DNA of 59,439 bases, taken from Oscillospiraceae bacterium (GTDB lineage: Bacteria > Bacillota > Clostridia > Christensenellales > Aristaeellaceae). The notes under the pieces are model-generated. The model saw nothing but the letters and a program-made list of their open reading frames with translations, did not search any database and was not told the DNA's origin. This document shows positions 39,652-49,289 of this stretch, one piece after another. How positions within the stretch are numbered: the first letter of the stretch is position 1; every line of letters begins with the position of its first letter. The stretch covers positions 1 through 59,439 of the forward strand of contig JAISWI010000069.1 of NCBI GenBank assembly GCA_031270865.1. The letters are read 5' to 3'. The translations under genes and the position numbers were made by a program.

Positions 39652-42498
39652 ATGAAGGTGGATCTTACCTGCCCGCTGGAATTGTGGGAATACCGGCTGC
39701 CGTCAAAGGACAGCCCGGAATGCGTTCTGACGCTGTTCAACCTGGAGAACCGCGCGATCTCCAGCATGCAGATATCCTTGACCGCGCTGAGCGAGGCTGG
39801 GGAACCGTTATCCAACCATACCGAGCGGCCCATGGCGCTGGCCGCGCAGGGCAAACAGAGCTTCGAGCTTCGCTTCGCTATGTCCGAGGGCGAGGAGATG
39901 GACTCGCTAAGCCTGCTGTTTGAGAAGGTGTGGTTCGACGACGGCACGGTCTGGCGGCGGGCGTCCTCCGCGCAGCTGACCGAGTACGCCCCCAACGAGA
40001 TGGAATCCGGGCGCGAGTTGGAGAACCTGCGCTACGTCGCCGGGCCTGACGCTGTGGGCTATCCCGACGACCAGGGGCGGGTATGGATGTGCGTATGCGG
40101 CCGCGCCAACGCGGAGGACGAGGACACGTGCCGCCGCTGCGGGCGCAGCCGCGAGTATATCTTCCTGAACGACACCCGTTCGGCCGTGAAGGACTCCATC
40201 TCCACTCGCGAGCGCGAGTTGGAGCAGAAGGGCCAGAAGGCGCGTGAGGAATCATCCCGGCAGGAACTGCTTAAACAGGCCGCGCTGCGCCGCAGGGTGT
40301 CCTCCCACAGGCATCGGTGGGTCGGCGCGGCGGTCGCCTCCGCGCTGATAGTCGCGCTGTACTTCTCAATGGCGCTGCTGCTGCCAGAGATCACCTACGC
40401 GCGGGCGGCGCAGGCGCTGGAATCCGGAAGCCCGCTTACCGCGAAGGAGTTGTTTGAGTCGCTGCTGGATTACCGCGACGCGCAGCGTCAGGTCCTCCAG
40501 TGTGACTACGCTTACGCGGAGCAGCTGCTCGCCAAGGGCGACATGGACAGCATCACCCAGGCGCAGACGATATTCGAGGCGCTGGGCGGGTATAAGGACG
40601 CGGCCTCGCGCGTGCGCGAGACGCGCTACGGCCAGGCCGCGCTGTTCCTGAGGTACAGCGAGTTCGAGAAGGCCGGGGAACTGTTCGCCGCGCTGGGCGA
40701 TTACCTGGACTCCGCGGAGCAGTACCTGCTCTCCTCGTACAGGCTGGCCAAGCGCATGATGACCGCGCAGCAGTACGCCGAGGCCGCCGAGCGGTTCGCG
40801 CTGTTGGGTGACTATGAGGATTCGGCGGAACTGGCCAGGCAGTGCGTGTATCGCTCCGCGACCAGCACGATGGCCGCGTCACGGTTCGACGAGGCCGCCG
40901 CGCTGTACGCCAGCGTTCCCGATTACCAGGACGCGCTGTCGCGTTCACAGGAGGCGCGGTACTCCGCCGGAAACGCGAGGATGGCCGCGAAGGACTACGC
41001 GGCGGCGGCGGCGGACTTCAAGGCGCTGGGCGAGTACCGCGACGCTATAGGCAGGTGGAAGGAAGCGACCTACGCCGCCGCGTCCGAACAGCGTGATCTG
41101 GCGAGGTATGCAAACGCCCTCGCGCTGTTCATCGAGATTAAGGATTACCAGGACTCGGCGGACCAGATACTTGCCTGCTCGTATGAGCCGGCGCGGGCGT
41201 TCATGGCGTCCGGCGAGTATGAACAGGCCGCGCTGCTGCTGGCCGCGATGCCCGACTACAAGGATTCGGCGGAATTGCTGGACCAGTGCAGCTACCTGCC
41301 CGCGATGGATATGTTCAGCGCGGAACGGTGGGAAGATGCGATCGCGCTGTTCGAAAGGGTGCCGGACTATAAGGATTCGCGGGCGAAGGCGGACAAGGCG
41401 CGGTATAACATCGCCTCCGGGATGTACGTATCGGTGGAGGCGGCGGAGGCGTTCGAGGCGCTGGGCGGCTTCGAGGACGCGCGGGAACGCGCCCAGTCGA
41501 TACGTTATACGCTGGCGGAGGAGGCTTTCTCCGGAAAAGCCTACACAGCCGCGCAAGCGGGCTTCGAGGCGCTGGGCGATTACTCCGACGCCGCCGAACG
41601 CGCCAGGGAATGCGCATACGAGGCTGCCATGCTCATCAAGATAAGCGGCGATCTGCAGGGAGCTTACGACGCGCTGGCCGCGATAAAGGATTACCCCATG
41701 GCGGCGGAGGCGGCAAGCGAATGCCTGTATCAGATGGCGGGCAACGCCCAAAGCGCGGGCGACCTGCCCCGCGCCGCCGAACTGTACCTGACGGCGGGCG
41801 ACTACAAGGACGCGGCGGAACGCCACGACCAGGCCGTCTACGACGAGGCAATGAACTGGATGGAGCGGCTGGACTACCAACGCGCCGGGGAGTTGTTCGA
41901 CAGCGTAGCGGCGTTCTCGGACGCGCGGGCCAAGAGCGCGGAGTGCTACGACCTGTGGCTGGCCGATAGGCTGGATGAGGCGCGAACGCTGCGGCAGTCT
42001 GGACAGCTTCAGGAGGTCATCGACCTGCTCAGCGGCTTGCCGATAGGGAACCTGCCTGAGGCGTACGCGCAGATTCGCGAGATATACGAATCCTGCAACC
42101 TGACGATTGCGGGCGAACTGATAGGGCAGGGCAGACAGCTGGACGCGTGGGCGTACCTGGAGAACGCGGGCGGCTCATCGGAAGCGAAACGCCTTCGCGA
42201 GCGCAGGATATACCAGATATTGGGCGAGTGGATCTCCACGAAGGACGAGCGTTACGCGTTCTCGGACGACGGCACGGCGGTGCTGGCGGATCAGGACGGC
42301 TTCTACTTCAACGTGGTCAACTACGGGCTTATGACAGGGAATAACCCGGACGACCTGGCGCAAAACTTCCGGATACTGAACTACACGGCCAAGACGCTAT
42401 CGCTGCAGGACAAGGCAGGCAAGACGATCCGCCTGACGCGCTCGGAGGACACCGCCGCCGCAAACGCGGACGATCCGGGCGGCGCGGTGCTGGAATAA
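39652..42498 (+). CDS. membrane protein with 14 YKD-type helical repeats
   Basis: This 948-residue protein has an N-terminal beta domain, a RanBP2-like zinc ribbon (CVCGRANAEDEDTCRRCG, residues about 146-163), one membrane helix (ASALIVALYFSMALLLPE, near 228-245) and 14 repeats of 35-37 residues. Each carries the core LGDYKDSAE then about 8 residues and a Tyr (for example MPDYKDSAELLDQCSY). A C-terminal beta domain with GEWISTKDERYAFSDDG resembles small lipocalin-like DUF5640 modules. The repeats are TPR/SEL1-like scaffolds common in Clostridia. The repeat solenoid should lie outside the membrane. Function unknown. Confidence 0.88.
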   Translation: MKVDLTCPLELWEYRLPSKDSPECVLTLFNLENRAISSMQISLTALSEAGEPLSNHTERPMALAAQGKQSFELRFAMSEGEEMDSLSLLFEKVWFDDGTVWRRASSAQLTEYAPNEMESGRELENLRYVAGPDAVGYPDDQGRVWMCVCGRANAEDEDTCRRCGRSREYIFLNDTRSAVKDSISTRERELEQKGQKAREESSRQELLKQAALRRRVSSHRHRWVGAAVASALIVALYFSMALLLPEITYARAAQALESGSPLTAKELFESLLDYRDAQRQVLQCDYAYAEQLLAKGDMDSITQAQTIFEALGGYKDAASRVRETRYGQAALFLRYSEFEKAGELFAALGDYLDSAEQYLLSSYRLAKRMMTAQQYAEAAERFALLGDYEDSAELARQCVYRSATSTMAASRFDEAAALYASVPDYQDALSRSQEARYSAGNARMAAKDYAAAAADFKALGEYRDAIGRWKEATYAAASEQRDLARYANALALFIEIKDYQDSADQILACSYEPARAFMASGEYEQAALLLAAMPDYKDSAELLDQCSYLPAMDMFSAERWEDAIALFERVPDYKDSRAKADKARYNIASGMYVSVEAAEAFEALGGFEDARERAQSIRYTLAEEAFSGKAYTAAQAGFEALGDYSDAAERARECAYEAAMLIKISGDLQGAYDALAAIKDYPMAAEAASECLYQMAGNAQSAGDLPRAAELYLTAGDYKDAAERHDQAVYDEAMNWMERLDYQRAGELFDSVAAFSDARAKSAECYDLWLADRLDEARTLRQSGQLQEVIDLLSGLPIGNLPEAYAQIREIYESCNLTIAGELIGQGRQLDAWAYLENAGGSSEAKRLRERRIYQILGEWISTKDERYAFSDDGTAVLADQDGFYFNVVNYGLMTGNNPDDLAQNFRILNYTAKTLSLQDKAGKTIRLTRSEDTAAANADDPGGAVLE

Positions 42499-42592
42499 AC
42501 CCGGTGCGCGGACGCGCCGCTGGTTTGCGTTTCGGAGACAACGGCCGGGGACGTGGGACTCCGGGAATAGATCCGGTGCGCAGAAGCGCCGC
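42492..42592 (+). repeat. 72-bp tandem duplication at the repeat-gene/apbE junction
   Basis: GGAATA-N3-CCGGTGCGC-N-GA-N-GCGCCGC occurs at about 42492 and again exactly 72 bases later. The first copy contains the stop of the repeat gene. The second holds the likely GTG start of apbE. Confidence 0.7.
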
Positions 42593-43565
42593 ATGGCTGC
42601 TGTCGCTGGCGGTAATGGCAGCGCTGGCCGCGTGCGCACCCGCGCCCAAGGTCGTCACCTCGACCGCGCTCGACTTCATGGACACGGTATCGATGGTCAC
42701 GCTGTACGAGCGGGACGCTAGCGCGGCGCAGCGGGTGTTCGACGCGTGCCGAGATCTGGACGGACTGCTGGACATGCGCGACCCATCCAGCGAGATATCG
42801 CGGCTGAATGGCGCGGACGGCGTGAGCGTGCCCATATCGTCGGACACGGAGGCATTGTTGCGGATAGGGGTTGAGGCCGCGCGTATCAGCGATGGTTTGT
42901 TTGATATAACGGTCGGCACGGCAAGCTTGCTGTGGGATTTCCCCGGCGGCGTCATCCCGGATAAGGCCGCGCTGGACGCTGCGGTAAGCCATGTTGGAAT
43001 AGATAACCTGGCTGTCGGGGATGGCCGCGCCTCGATAACTAACGGCGGCGTTGTCGATATGGGCGCGTTGGCCAAGGGTTACGCGCTGGACATCGCGCAG
43101 GAGATTCTGGCCGGGCAAGGCGTGGCCAACGCGCTTGTCAACCTGGGCGGGAGCGTGCTCGCGCTGGGTGTTCGTCCCGACGGACAGCCGTGGCGGGTGG
43201 GCGTCCAGAAACCGTTCGGGAACGCCGACGAACTGCTGGGGGTAATCGAAGCGCCCAACATAAAGGTTGTGACGGCTGGACTATACCAGCGCTCGTTCGA
43301 GTTGGATGGTATGTTATATCATCATATACTTGACCCGCGCGCGGGAATGCCCGCCGATACCGACGTATGGAGCGCGACCATCATCGCGGACAGCGGGGTT
43401 TGGGCGGACGCGTATTCAACAATATGCGTGTTGCTGGGTTCACGGCGGGCGATGGCGTTGGTTGAGGACACCGACGGGGTTGAGTGCATACTCGCGCTGT
43501 CCGATGGAACCATACTAACGAGCGGCGGCATTGGCGCGAAGGTTAGCTTTTATGCGGTTGACTGA
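42576..43565 (+). CDS. apbE: FAD:protein FMN transferase ApbE (lipoprotein)
   Basis: From GTG 42576 the 329-residue product has a textbook lipoprotein signal (RRSAAWLLSLAVMAALAAC). An ApbE domain follows, with DMGALAKGYALD, a LVNLGGSVLALG segment and HHILDPRAGMP. It attaches FMN to a Thr/Ser of target proteins outside the membrane. The frame continues upstream to 42504, but that part repeats the end of the previous gene (72-bp duplication). No FMN-accepting partner is in the window. It overlaps the next gene by 14 bases. Confidence 0.92.
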   Translation: MRRSAAWLLSLAVMAALAACAPAPKVVTSTALDFMDTVSMVTLYERDASAAQRVFDACRDLDGLLDMRDPSSEISRLNGADGVSVPISSDTEALLRIGVEAARISDGLFDITVGTASLLWDFPGGVIPDKAALDAAVSHVGIDNLAVGDGRASITNGGVVDMGALAKGYALDIAQEILAGQGVANALVNLGGSVLALGVRPDGQPWRVGVQKPFGNADELLGVIEAPNIKVVTAGLYQRSFELDGMLYHHILDPRAGMPADTDVWSATIIADSGVWADAYSTICVLLGSRRAMALVEDTDGVECILALSDGTILTSGGIGAKVSFYAVD

Positions 43566-44802
43566 GCGGCGGACTGAGCGGGACGGGGCTGGCGTAAACC
43601 ATCCGGGATGGGCGTGGCTGGGATTCGCGCTGGCGGCGGCGTTCGTCGCCACGGCTGCGATACTGAACGGGGCGAGCCTGTTCGCCGTAAGCGGCTATGA
43701 CAGTTACGCGCTTCAGGCGCAGGCATGGCGGTCGGGCATGACCCATTTGCCCGACAACCTGCCTCACCTGGAGCTGGCGGTATTCAATGGCGAGTATTAT
43801 GTCAGCTTCCCGCCCGTGCCAACTCTGCCGATATGGGCGCTCCAGTGGGTGATGCCGGACGGCGCGCCCAGCGGATTGCTTACGGTTGTATACCTGTTGC
43901 TGTGTTACCCGGTGGCCTATTGCATCGGCAGGAGGCATGTCAGCGCGTTGGCCTCGGCAACGCTGGCGTCGCTGGCGCTGGTTGGCGGGAGTTTCCTGGA
44001 TGTGGGCGTGTCGGGCGGCGGCTTCTCCGGCGGGGTATGGTACCAGGCGCAGGCGCTGGGCTTGCTGTTGACGCTGTGCGCGTTCCACGGCGTGCCGGGT
44101 CCGGGGAAGGCGCGGCGGTTTTTCGGGTGGCTGGCCATCGCGCTTGCCGTTGGATGCCGTCCGTTCCAGGGGATATACATACCGTTCCTGGTGTGGGCGC
44201 GCCGTCAGGCCGATCCGCCTGACGATAGGGACGCGGTGGTATGGTTCGCGCAGGATGTATTGCCGTATTGGATAGCTCCAGCGATGGCTGCCGGGGCGAT
44301 GGGCTGGTATAATTGGGTGAGGTTCGGCTCGCCGCTCGAGTTCGGGCATAACTACCTGCCGGAGTTCACACGCGCCGGGCAGACGCAGTTCGCGCTGCGC
44401 CACATCCCGGTGAACCTGTTCCGCATACTGCGCCCGCCGTTTGTGGATTACCCGTATGACGCGCCGGGCGCGCCGTTCCCGCTGACGCTGGGGTTTGCCG
44501 TGTACTTCACCCAGCCGATGCTGGCGGACGCGTCCACGTCGCTTATCCGCAGGGATCCCGATACCGGGGACCGCTTGCTGCTGGGTGCGCTGGTTATCCA
44601 CCTGGCGCTTCTGCTGTCACACCGCACGTTCGGCGGCTGGCAGTACGGCGCGAGGTATATCTGCGACATGCTGCCGGGCCTGCTGGTGTTAAGGCTGCGC
44701 AGCCGCCGCGAGCCGGGATTGCCGGAGCGCGTGTTCCTGCTAGTTTTGGCTGGGTTCAACCTGGCCGGGACGGTCGCGTTCCACGCGTACAGCGGGCATT
44801 GA
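43552..44802 (+). CDS. polytopic membrane protein, GT-C glycosyltransferase-like
   Basis: The 416-residue protein has about ten hydrophobic helices. After the first helix it has an acidic loop (SGYDSYALQAQAW then HLELAVFNGEYYVSFPP) like the Asp-containing first loop of dolichyl-phosphate-type GT-C enzymes. RPFQG and FGGWQYGARYICDMLPG segments are also typical. It starts inside the apbE end (ATG 43552). Transfer of a lipid-linked sugar outside the membrane is plausible. The donor and acceptor are not deducible. Confidence 0.7.
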   Translation: MRLTERRTERDGAGVNHPGWAWLGFALAAAFVATAAILNGASLFAVSGYDSYALQAQAWRSGMTHLPDNLPHLELAVFNGEYYVSFPPVPTLPIWALQWVMPDGAPSGLLTVVYLLLCYPVAYCIGRRHVSALASATLASLALVGGSFLDVGVSGGGFSGGVWYQAQALGLLLTLCAFHGVPGPGKARRFFGWLAIALAVGCRPFQGIYIPFLVWARRQADPPDDRDAVVWFAQDVLPYWIAPAMAAGAMGWYNWVRFGSPLEFGHNYLPEFTRAGQTQFALRHIPVNLFRILRPPFVDYPYDAPGAPFPLTLGFAVYFTQPMLADASTSLIRRDPDTGDRLLLGALVIHLALLLSHRTFGGWQYGARYICDMLPGLLVLRLRSRREPGLPERVFLLVLAGFNLAGTVAFHAYSGH

Positions 44803-44823
44803 TTGACGCTAGGAGTATAACGG

Positions 44824-45870
44824 ATGCCAAATATATTGATACTGGGCGCGGGGATGATGGGCAGCGCGATGAGCGTCCCCGCGAGCGACAACCCAAGCCA
44901 TAACGCCGTGCGGATAATGGGCACGCCGCTGGACGGCGCCATCATTGAACACGCCAGGCGGACCGGGCGGCACCTGACGATGGACCGCCCGCTGCCGGAT
45001 GGCATACAGTTCGACACGTTCAGCCTTGACGCGCTGGATCGATCGCTGGACTGGGCGGATATGCTGGTGTGCGGAGTATCCAGTTTCGGGGTGGACTGGT
45101 TCGCCGGGACGGTCGCGCCGCGCTTGCCGCAGGGAATGCCCACGCTGTCGGTCACCAAGGGATTGCTGGATAACGGCGACGGCACGCTTACGCCGTTCCC
45201 GAGGTTCTGGGCGGAACGCGTCGGCAGGCATATCCCGTTCTGCGCGATTGGCGGACCGTGCACCAGCTACGAGTTGGCGGACCGCCGCCACAGCGCGGTA
45301 GTGTTCTGCGGCGGCGACGTTGGCGTGTTAAGGAAACTGAAATCCGCGCTGGAGACTGATTACTACCATGTCAGCCTGTCGACTGACGTTGAGGGCGTGG
45401 AGTGCGCGGTTGCGCTGAAGAACGCGTTCGCGCTGGCCGTGACGCTGGCCGTGGGCATGACCGAGCTGGCGGATGGCGAGGGCTGCGCCCAGGCGTATAA
45501 CCCGCAGGCCGCGCTGTTCGGGCAGTGTGTCCGCGAGATGGGCCGCGTCCTTGATCTCATCGGCGCGGACCAATCCAACCTTGCCTACGGTGTCGGCGAC
45601 CTTTATGTCACCATATATGGCGGCAGGACGCGCAGGCTGGGCATACTGTTGGGGCGGGGCGTGCCATTCGACCAGGCGATGGAACAACTGGACGGTGTGA
45701 CGCTGGAATCTGTCGTGATAGCGCGGCGCGTTGCCCGGGCGATACGGCTGCTGGCCGCGAAGGGCAAGGCGCGGCTGGAGGCGTTCCCGCTTCTTACGCG
45801 CGTGGACGCGCTGCTGTCCGGTGCCGTGGGGCTTGGGATACCGTGGCGCGAAATGGAAACGGAGCCGTAG
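44824..45870 (+). CDS. GpsA-like NAD(P)-dependent dehydrogenase
   Basis: The 348-residue protein has the 6-phosphogluconate/glycerol-3-phosphate dehydrogenase fold: ILGAGMMGSAM loop, SVTKGLL segment, catalytic lysine in ALKNAFALA (near 204) and GVGDLYVTIYGGRTRRLG near the substrate site, where true GpsA has TCTSxxSRN. The substrate loop differs, and the gene heads a sugar-phosphate cluster, so the substrate may be another phospho-polyol. An AGGAG site precedes the ATG. The next stop-to-start distance is 1 base. Confidence 0.8.
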   Translation: MPNILILGAGMMGSAMSVPASDNPSHNAVRIMGTPLDGAIIEHARRTGRHLTMDRPLPDGIQFDTFSLDALDRSLDWADMLVCGVSSFGVDWFAGTVAPRLPQGMPTLSVTKGLLDNGDGTLTPFPRFWAERVGRHIPFCAIGGPCTSYELADRRHSAVVFCGGDVGVLRKLKSALETDYYHVSLSTDVEGVECAVALKNAFALAVTLAVGMTELADGEGCAQAYNPQAALFGQCVREMGRVLDLIGADQSNLAYGVGDLYVTIYGGRTRRLGILLGRGVPFDQAMEQLDGVTLESVVIARRVARAIRLLAAKGKARLEAFPLLTRVDALLSGAVGLGIPWREMETEP

Positions 45871-45871
45871 A

Positions 45872-46702
45872 ATGTTAGTAAGAATGACCGATATAATGTC
45901 CAAGGAGAAGAAGTGGGCCGTCCCCGCGCTGAACGTGGAGAACATGGAGATGGTCCAGGGCGTGATCGAGGCGGCGGAGGCGCTCCGCGCCCCGGTGATC
46001 ATCCAGACCACGCCGGGCGCGTTGAGGCACGCCCCGCCCGCCGTGTTCGCCGGAATGGTATCCGCGCTGGCGAAGACCGCGTCCGTGCCGGTCGCGCTGC
46101 ACCTTGACCATGGAGATACGCTGGAATGCGTATACGCCGCGCTGGAGGCCGGATACACATCCGTGATGTACGATGGATCGAAACTGCCGTTCGAGGAGAA
46201 CGTTAGGACTACGAAGTACGCGGTATCAATGGCCGGGGGTGTTCCGGTGGAGGGCGAGATCGGCGCGGTGGGCGGCAAGGAGGACGACAGCGAGGCGCGG
46301 CCCAAGTTGACCGATCCCGAACAGGCGGCGGAGTTCGCGCGGCGCACGGGCGTGAACGCGCTGGCCGTGGCCATAGGCACGTCACACGGCGTGTACACCG
46401 CCTCGCCGAAGCTGGACGCCAAGCGGCTGTCGACCATCGCGGGCATGGTGGACGTCCCGCTCGTGCTGCACGGCTCGTCGGGGCTAACCGACAACCAAAC
46501 GCGCTCGTGCATCTCGCGCGGCATGCGCAAGGTGAATGTCGCCACCGAGCTTCGCGTCGCGTTCACCGAGGCGGTACGTTTGTCGCTGGCCGAGCATGAG
46601 CGGACATACGACCCGAAGATATACCTGCGTGATGGCCGCGAGGCGGTCAAGGCGGTTACCGATAAGTGGATTCGCGTCTGCAGGGCGAAGGGCAAGGCGT
46701 GA
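45872..46702 (+). CDS. class II fructose/tagatose-bisphosphate aldolase family protein
   Basis: The 276-residue zinc aldolase has LHLDHGD (Asp catalytic, His zinc), EGEIGAVGG, AIGTSHGVY and VLHGSSG (zinc histidines), and KVNVATELR (phosphate site). This is the GatY/KbaY/FbaA family. ATG 45872 follows GGAG with one base after the previous stop; longer reading is out of context. With a GatD-like dehydrogenase and a kinase alongside, cleavage of a tagatose- or related ketose-phosphate is likely. Confidence 0.92.
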   Translation: MLVRMTDIMSKEKKWAVPALNVENMEMVQGVIEAAEALRAPVIIQTTPGALRHAPPAVFAGMVSALAKTASVPVALHLDHGDTLECVYAALEAGYTSVMYDGSKLPFEENVRTTKYAVSMAGGVPVEGEIGAVGGKEDDSEARPKLTDPEQAAEFARRTGVNALAVAIGTSHGVYTASPKLDAKRLSTIAGMVDVPLVLHGSSGLTDNQTRSCISRGMRKVNVATELRVAFTEAVRLSLAEHERTYDPKIYLRDGREAVKAVTDKWIRVCRAKGKA

Positions 46703-46703
46703 C

Positions 46704-48170
46704 GTGCCGACGCTGATCGCGCTTGATATCGGCACGTCGGCGGTCAAGGCCGCGCTGTTCGGCGTGGACGGCGCGTTGCTGGCGCGGGAGGTTGAGCCTT
46801 ACCCGGTAGATAGGCCAAGGCCGGGTTGGGCGCAGCAGCATCCCGACAGGTGGTGGGCGGCGGCATGCCTCGCGCTGAAGCGGCTGACCGCGCGGCATCC
46901 GGCGGCGGAGGTCGCCGGCGTTGGCGTGGCGGGACAGAGCTGGTCGGCGGTATTCATCGATAAAGAGGGACAGGTATTGGCGGATTGTCCCATCTGGATG
47001 GATACGCGGGCAGCCGCCGAGTGCGCTCAGATCGATCGGATACTGGGCAAGGAGAGGCTGTTCAGGCTGTGCGGCAATCCCACTCAGCCCAGTTACACGC
47101 TGCCTAAAATATTATGGATGCGAAACCATCATCCTGATATATACGATCGCGCCGCGCGTGTCCTGCAGTCCAACGGCTTCATCGTGTATAGGCTGACGGG
47201 CGTGGCGGCGCAGGATGAGTCGCAGGGATACGGGCTGCAGTGCTTCGATACGCGCAAGGGCTGCTGGGATATGGACGCGCTGCGGGAGTTGGGTCTGCCG
47301 CCGTCGCTGCTGCCGACGATACTGCCATGCGGCGCTGTCGCCGGAACCGTCACGCCGGAAGCGTCGGCGGCTACGGGATTGCCGTCCGGCGCGCCCGTAG
47401 TCGCTGGCGGGCTTGACGCGGCGTGCGGGACGCTCGGAGCGGGCGTGGTCAGGCCCGGACAGACGCAGGAACAGGGCGGCCAGGCCGGAGGGATGAGCGT
47501 CTGCCTCGGCGAGTATGCCGCCGATCCGCGGCTGATACTAAGCCGGCATGTCGTGCCGAGACTATGGCTGCTGCAGGGCGGCACGGTTGGCGGTGGCGGG
47601 GCGCTGCGGTGGCTGCGTGGGACTATCTGCCCGGAGTTGTCGTTCGGGGAGATGGACGCTCTGGCCGCGACGGTCCCGCCCGGTAGTGACGGGCTTGTGT
47701 TCCTGCCGTACCTGGCGGGCGAGCGTTCGCCTATATGGAATCCCAACGCGCGGGGCGTGTTCTACGGGCTGGACTACGGCAAGACGCGGGCGCACCTGAT
47801 CCGCGCGTGCATGGAGGGCGCGGCGTTCTCCCTGCGGCACAACCTTGAGACGGCGGAGGCGGCTGGCGCGGCGGTCGGCGAGCTCAGCGCGATGGGTGGC
47901 GCGGCTAACAGCCTGGTTTGGACGCAGGTCAAGTCCGACGTGACCGGGCGCGTGATCGCCGTGCCGGGTACTGACGAGGCGACCACGCTGGGCGCGGCGA
48001 TACTGGCGGGCGTGGGCGTGGGATTGTTTGATGGCGAGGCGTTGGCGGCAGAGCGGATCGTTGTGGTCAAGCGTCGGCATTACCCCGATCCGGCGTCAGC
48101 CGCCGTATATGACAGCGCTTACGGCCAATACCGCGAGTTATATAACCGGTTGTCCGGCATGATGGTATGA
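46704..48170 (+). CDS. FGGY-family carbohydrate kinase (xylulokinase-like)
   Basis: The 489-residue ATP-dependent sugar kinase has DIGTSAVKAALF at the N-terminus, GVGVAGQSWSAV, WMDTRA, GGLDAACGTLGAG (ATPase-fold loop) and LPYLAGERSPIWNPNARG. GTG 46704 follows GGGCAAGG and one base after the aldolase stop. It phosphorylates a ketose or polyol; xylulose, ribulose or a related sugar cannot be distinguished. Confidence 0.92.
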   Translation: MPTLIALDIGTSAVKAALFGVDGALLAREVEPYPVDRPRPGWAQQHPDRWWAAACLALKRLTARHPAAEVAGVGVAGQSWSAVFIDKEGQVLADCPIWMDTRAAAECAQIDRILGKERLFRLCGNPTQPSYTLPKILWMRNHHPDIYDRAARVLQSNGFIVYRLTGVAAQDESQGYGLQCFDTRKGCWDMDALRELGLPPSLLPTILPCGAVAGTVTPEASAATGLPSGAPVVAGGLDAACGTLGAGVVRPGQTQEQGGQAGGMSVCLGEYAADPRLILSRHVVPRLWLLQGGTVGGGGALRWLRGTICPELSFGEMDALAATVPPGSDGLVFLPYLAGERSPIWNPNARGVFYGLDYGKTRAHLIRACMEGAAFSLRHNLETAEAAGAAVGELSAMGGAANSLVWTQVKSDVTGRVIAVPGTDEATTLGAAILAGVGVGLFDGEALAAERIVVVKRRHYPDPASAAVYDSAYGQYRELYNRLSGMMV

Positions 48171-48188
48171 TAGTATAACGGAGGCAGT

Positions 48189-49250
48189 ATGCCAGGTTCA
48201 GCGACGATGAAAGCCGCCGTGCTGTGCGGCAACGGGGACATCCGGTGTGAGGATATGCCCAAGCCAGTCCGCGGCGCGGGCGAGGTTCTGGTCCGCGTGA
48301 AGGCGTGCGGGGTTTGCGGCAGCGATGTGCCGCGCGTACTGTATAACGGGGCGCATGGATATCCGATCGTGCTGGGGCATGAGTTCGCGGGCGTTGTTGA
48401 GGAGGTCGGCGAGGACGTCACGCGGGTGAAGGCCGGGCAGCGCGTGGCTGGCGCTCCGCTGCTGCCGTGCATGCGGTGTGAGGACTGTTCGCGCGGGGAT
48501 TACTCGTTATGCAAACATTACAGCTTCATCGGGTCAAGGAGGCAGGGCGCGTTCGCGGAGTATGTGTCGCTGCCAGAGATGAACGCCGTTGTTTTCGACG
48601 AGACCATACCTTTCGTCCAGGGGGCGATGTTCGAGCCGTCGACCGTTGCGCTGCATGGGTTGGTATTGAGCGGGACGCGCGGCGGCGAGGACGTGGCGAT
48701 ACTGGGCGGCGGCACGATCGGCCAGTTTACCGCGCAGTGGGCGAGGATCTTCGGGGCGCGGACAGTGACGGTGTTCGACCTGGAGGACAGCCGCCTGGCG
48801 TTGGCGCGGAGGCTGGGCGCGGAGTATACAGTTAACACTCGGGGCGTGGCGTTCATGGATGAGGCGCGGTCGTTGACTGGGGGGCGCGGGTTCGGCGCGG
48901 TGTTCGAGACGGCGGGCTCACCCGTGACGATGGGCATGGCGTTCGAGCTTGCGGGCAACCGCGCGGAGGTATGTTTCATCGGCACGCCGCATACGCCGCT
49001 GACGTTTGAGCCGCGCCAGTGGGAACTGATGAACCGCAAGGAGTTCCGGCTGACAGGAAGCTGGATGGGGTACTCCGCGCCGTTCCCTGGACGTGAGTGG
49101 GGTTTGACCGCGCGGGCGTTCGCGGACGGGCGGCTAAGGTTTGATCCTGCGATGGTGGCGGCGGAAACGCCGCTCAGCGACGCGGGCAAGGCGTTCGAGC
49201 TGTTCAAGGAGCCGGGCGCGGTGCGGGGGAGGATTATGTTTGTCATGTAG
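48189..49250 (+). CDS. zinc-dependent polyol dehydrogenase, GatD-like
   Basis: The 353-residue medium-chain dehydrogenase has catalytic-zinc ligands in ACGVCGSDV and GHEFAG, four structural cysteines in PCMRCEDCSRGDYSLC, and the cofactor loop ILGGGTIGQF. The NGAHGYPIVLGHEFAG stretch and the C-terminal SWMGYSAPFPGREW are close to galactitol-1-phosphate 5-dehydrogenases. Start ATG 48189 or 48207 (GGAGG at 48180). It is the last gene of the four-gene cluster. Confidence 0.9.
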   Translation: MPGSATMKAAVLCGNGDIRCEDMPKPVRGAGEVLVRVKACGVCGSDVPRVLYNGAHGYPIVLGHEFAGVVEEVGEDVTRVKAGQRVAGAPLLPCMRCEDCSRGDYSLCKHYSFIGSRRQGAFAEYVSLPEMNAVVFDETIPFVQGAMFEPSTVALHGLVLSGTRGGEDVAILGGGTIGQFTAQWARIFGARTVTVFDLEDSRLALARRLGAEYTVNTRGVAFMDEARSLTGGRGFGAVFETAGSPVTMGMAFELAGNRAEVCFIGTPHTPLTFEPRQWELMNRKEFRLTGSWMGYSAPFPGREWGLTARAFADGRLRFDPAMVAAETPLSDAGKAFELFKEPGAVRGRIMFVM

Positions 49251-49289
49251 GGGTCTGGCTCTCTCTCTGCTTGTTGCTGCGGGACTTGC

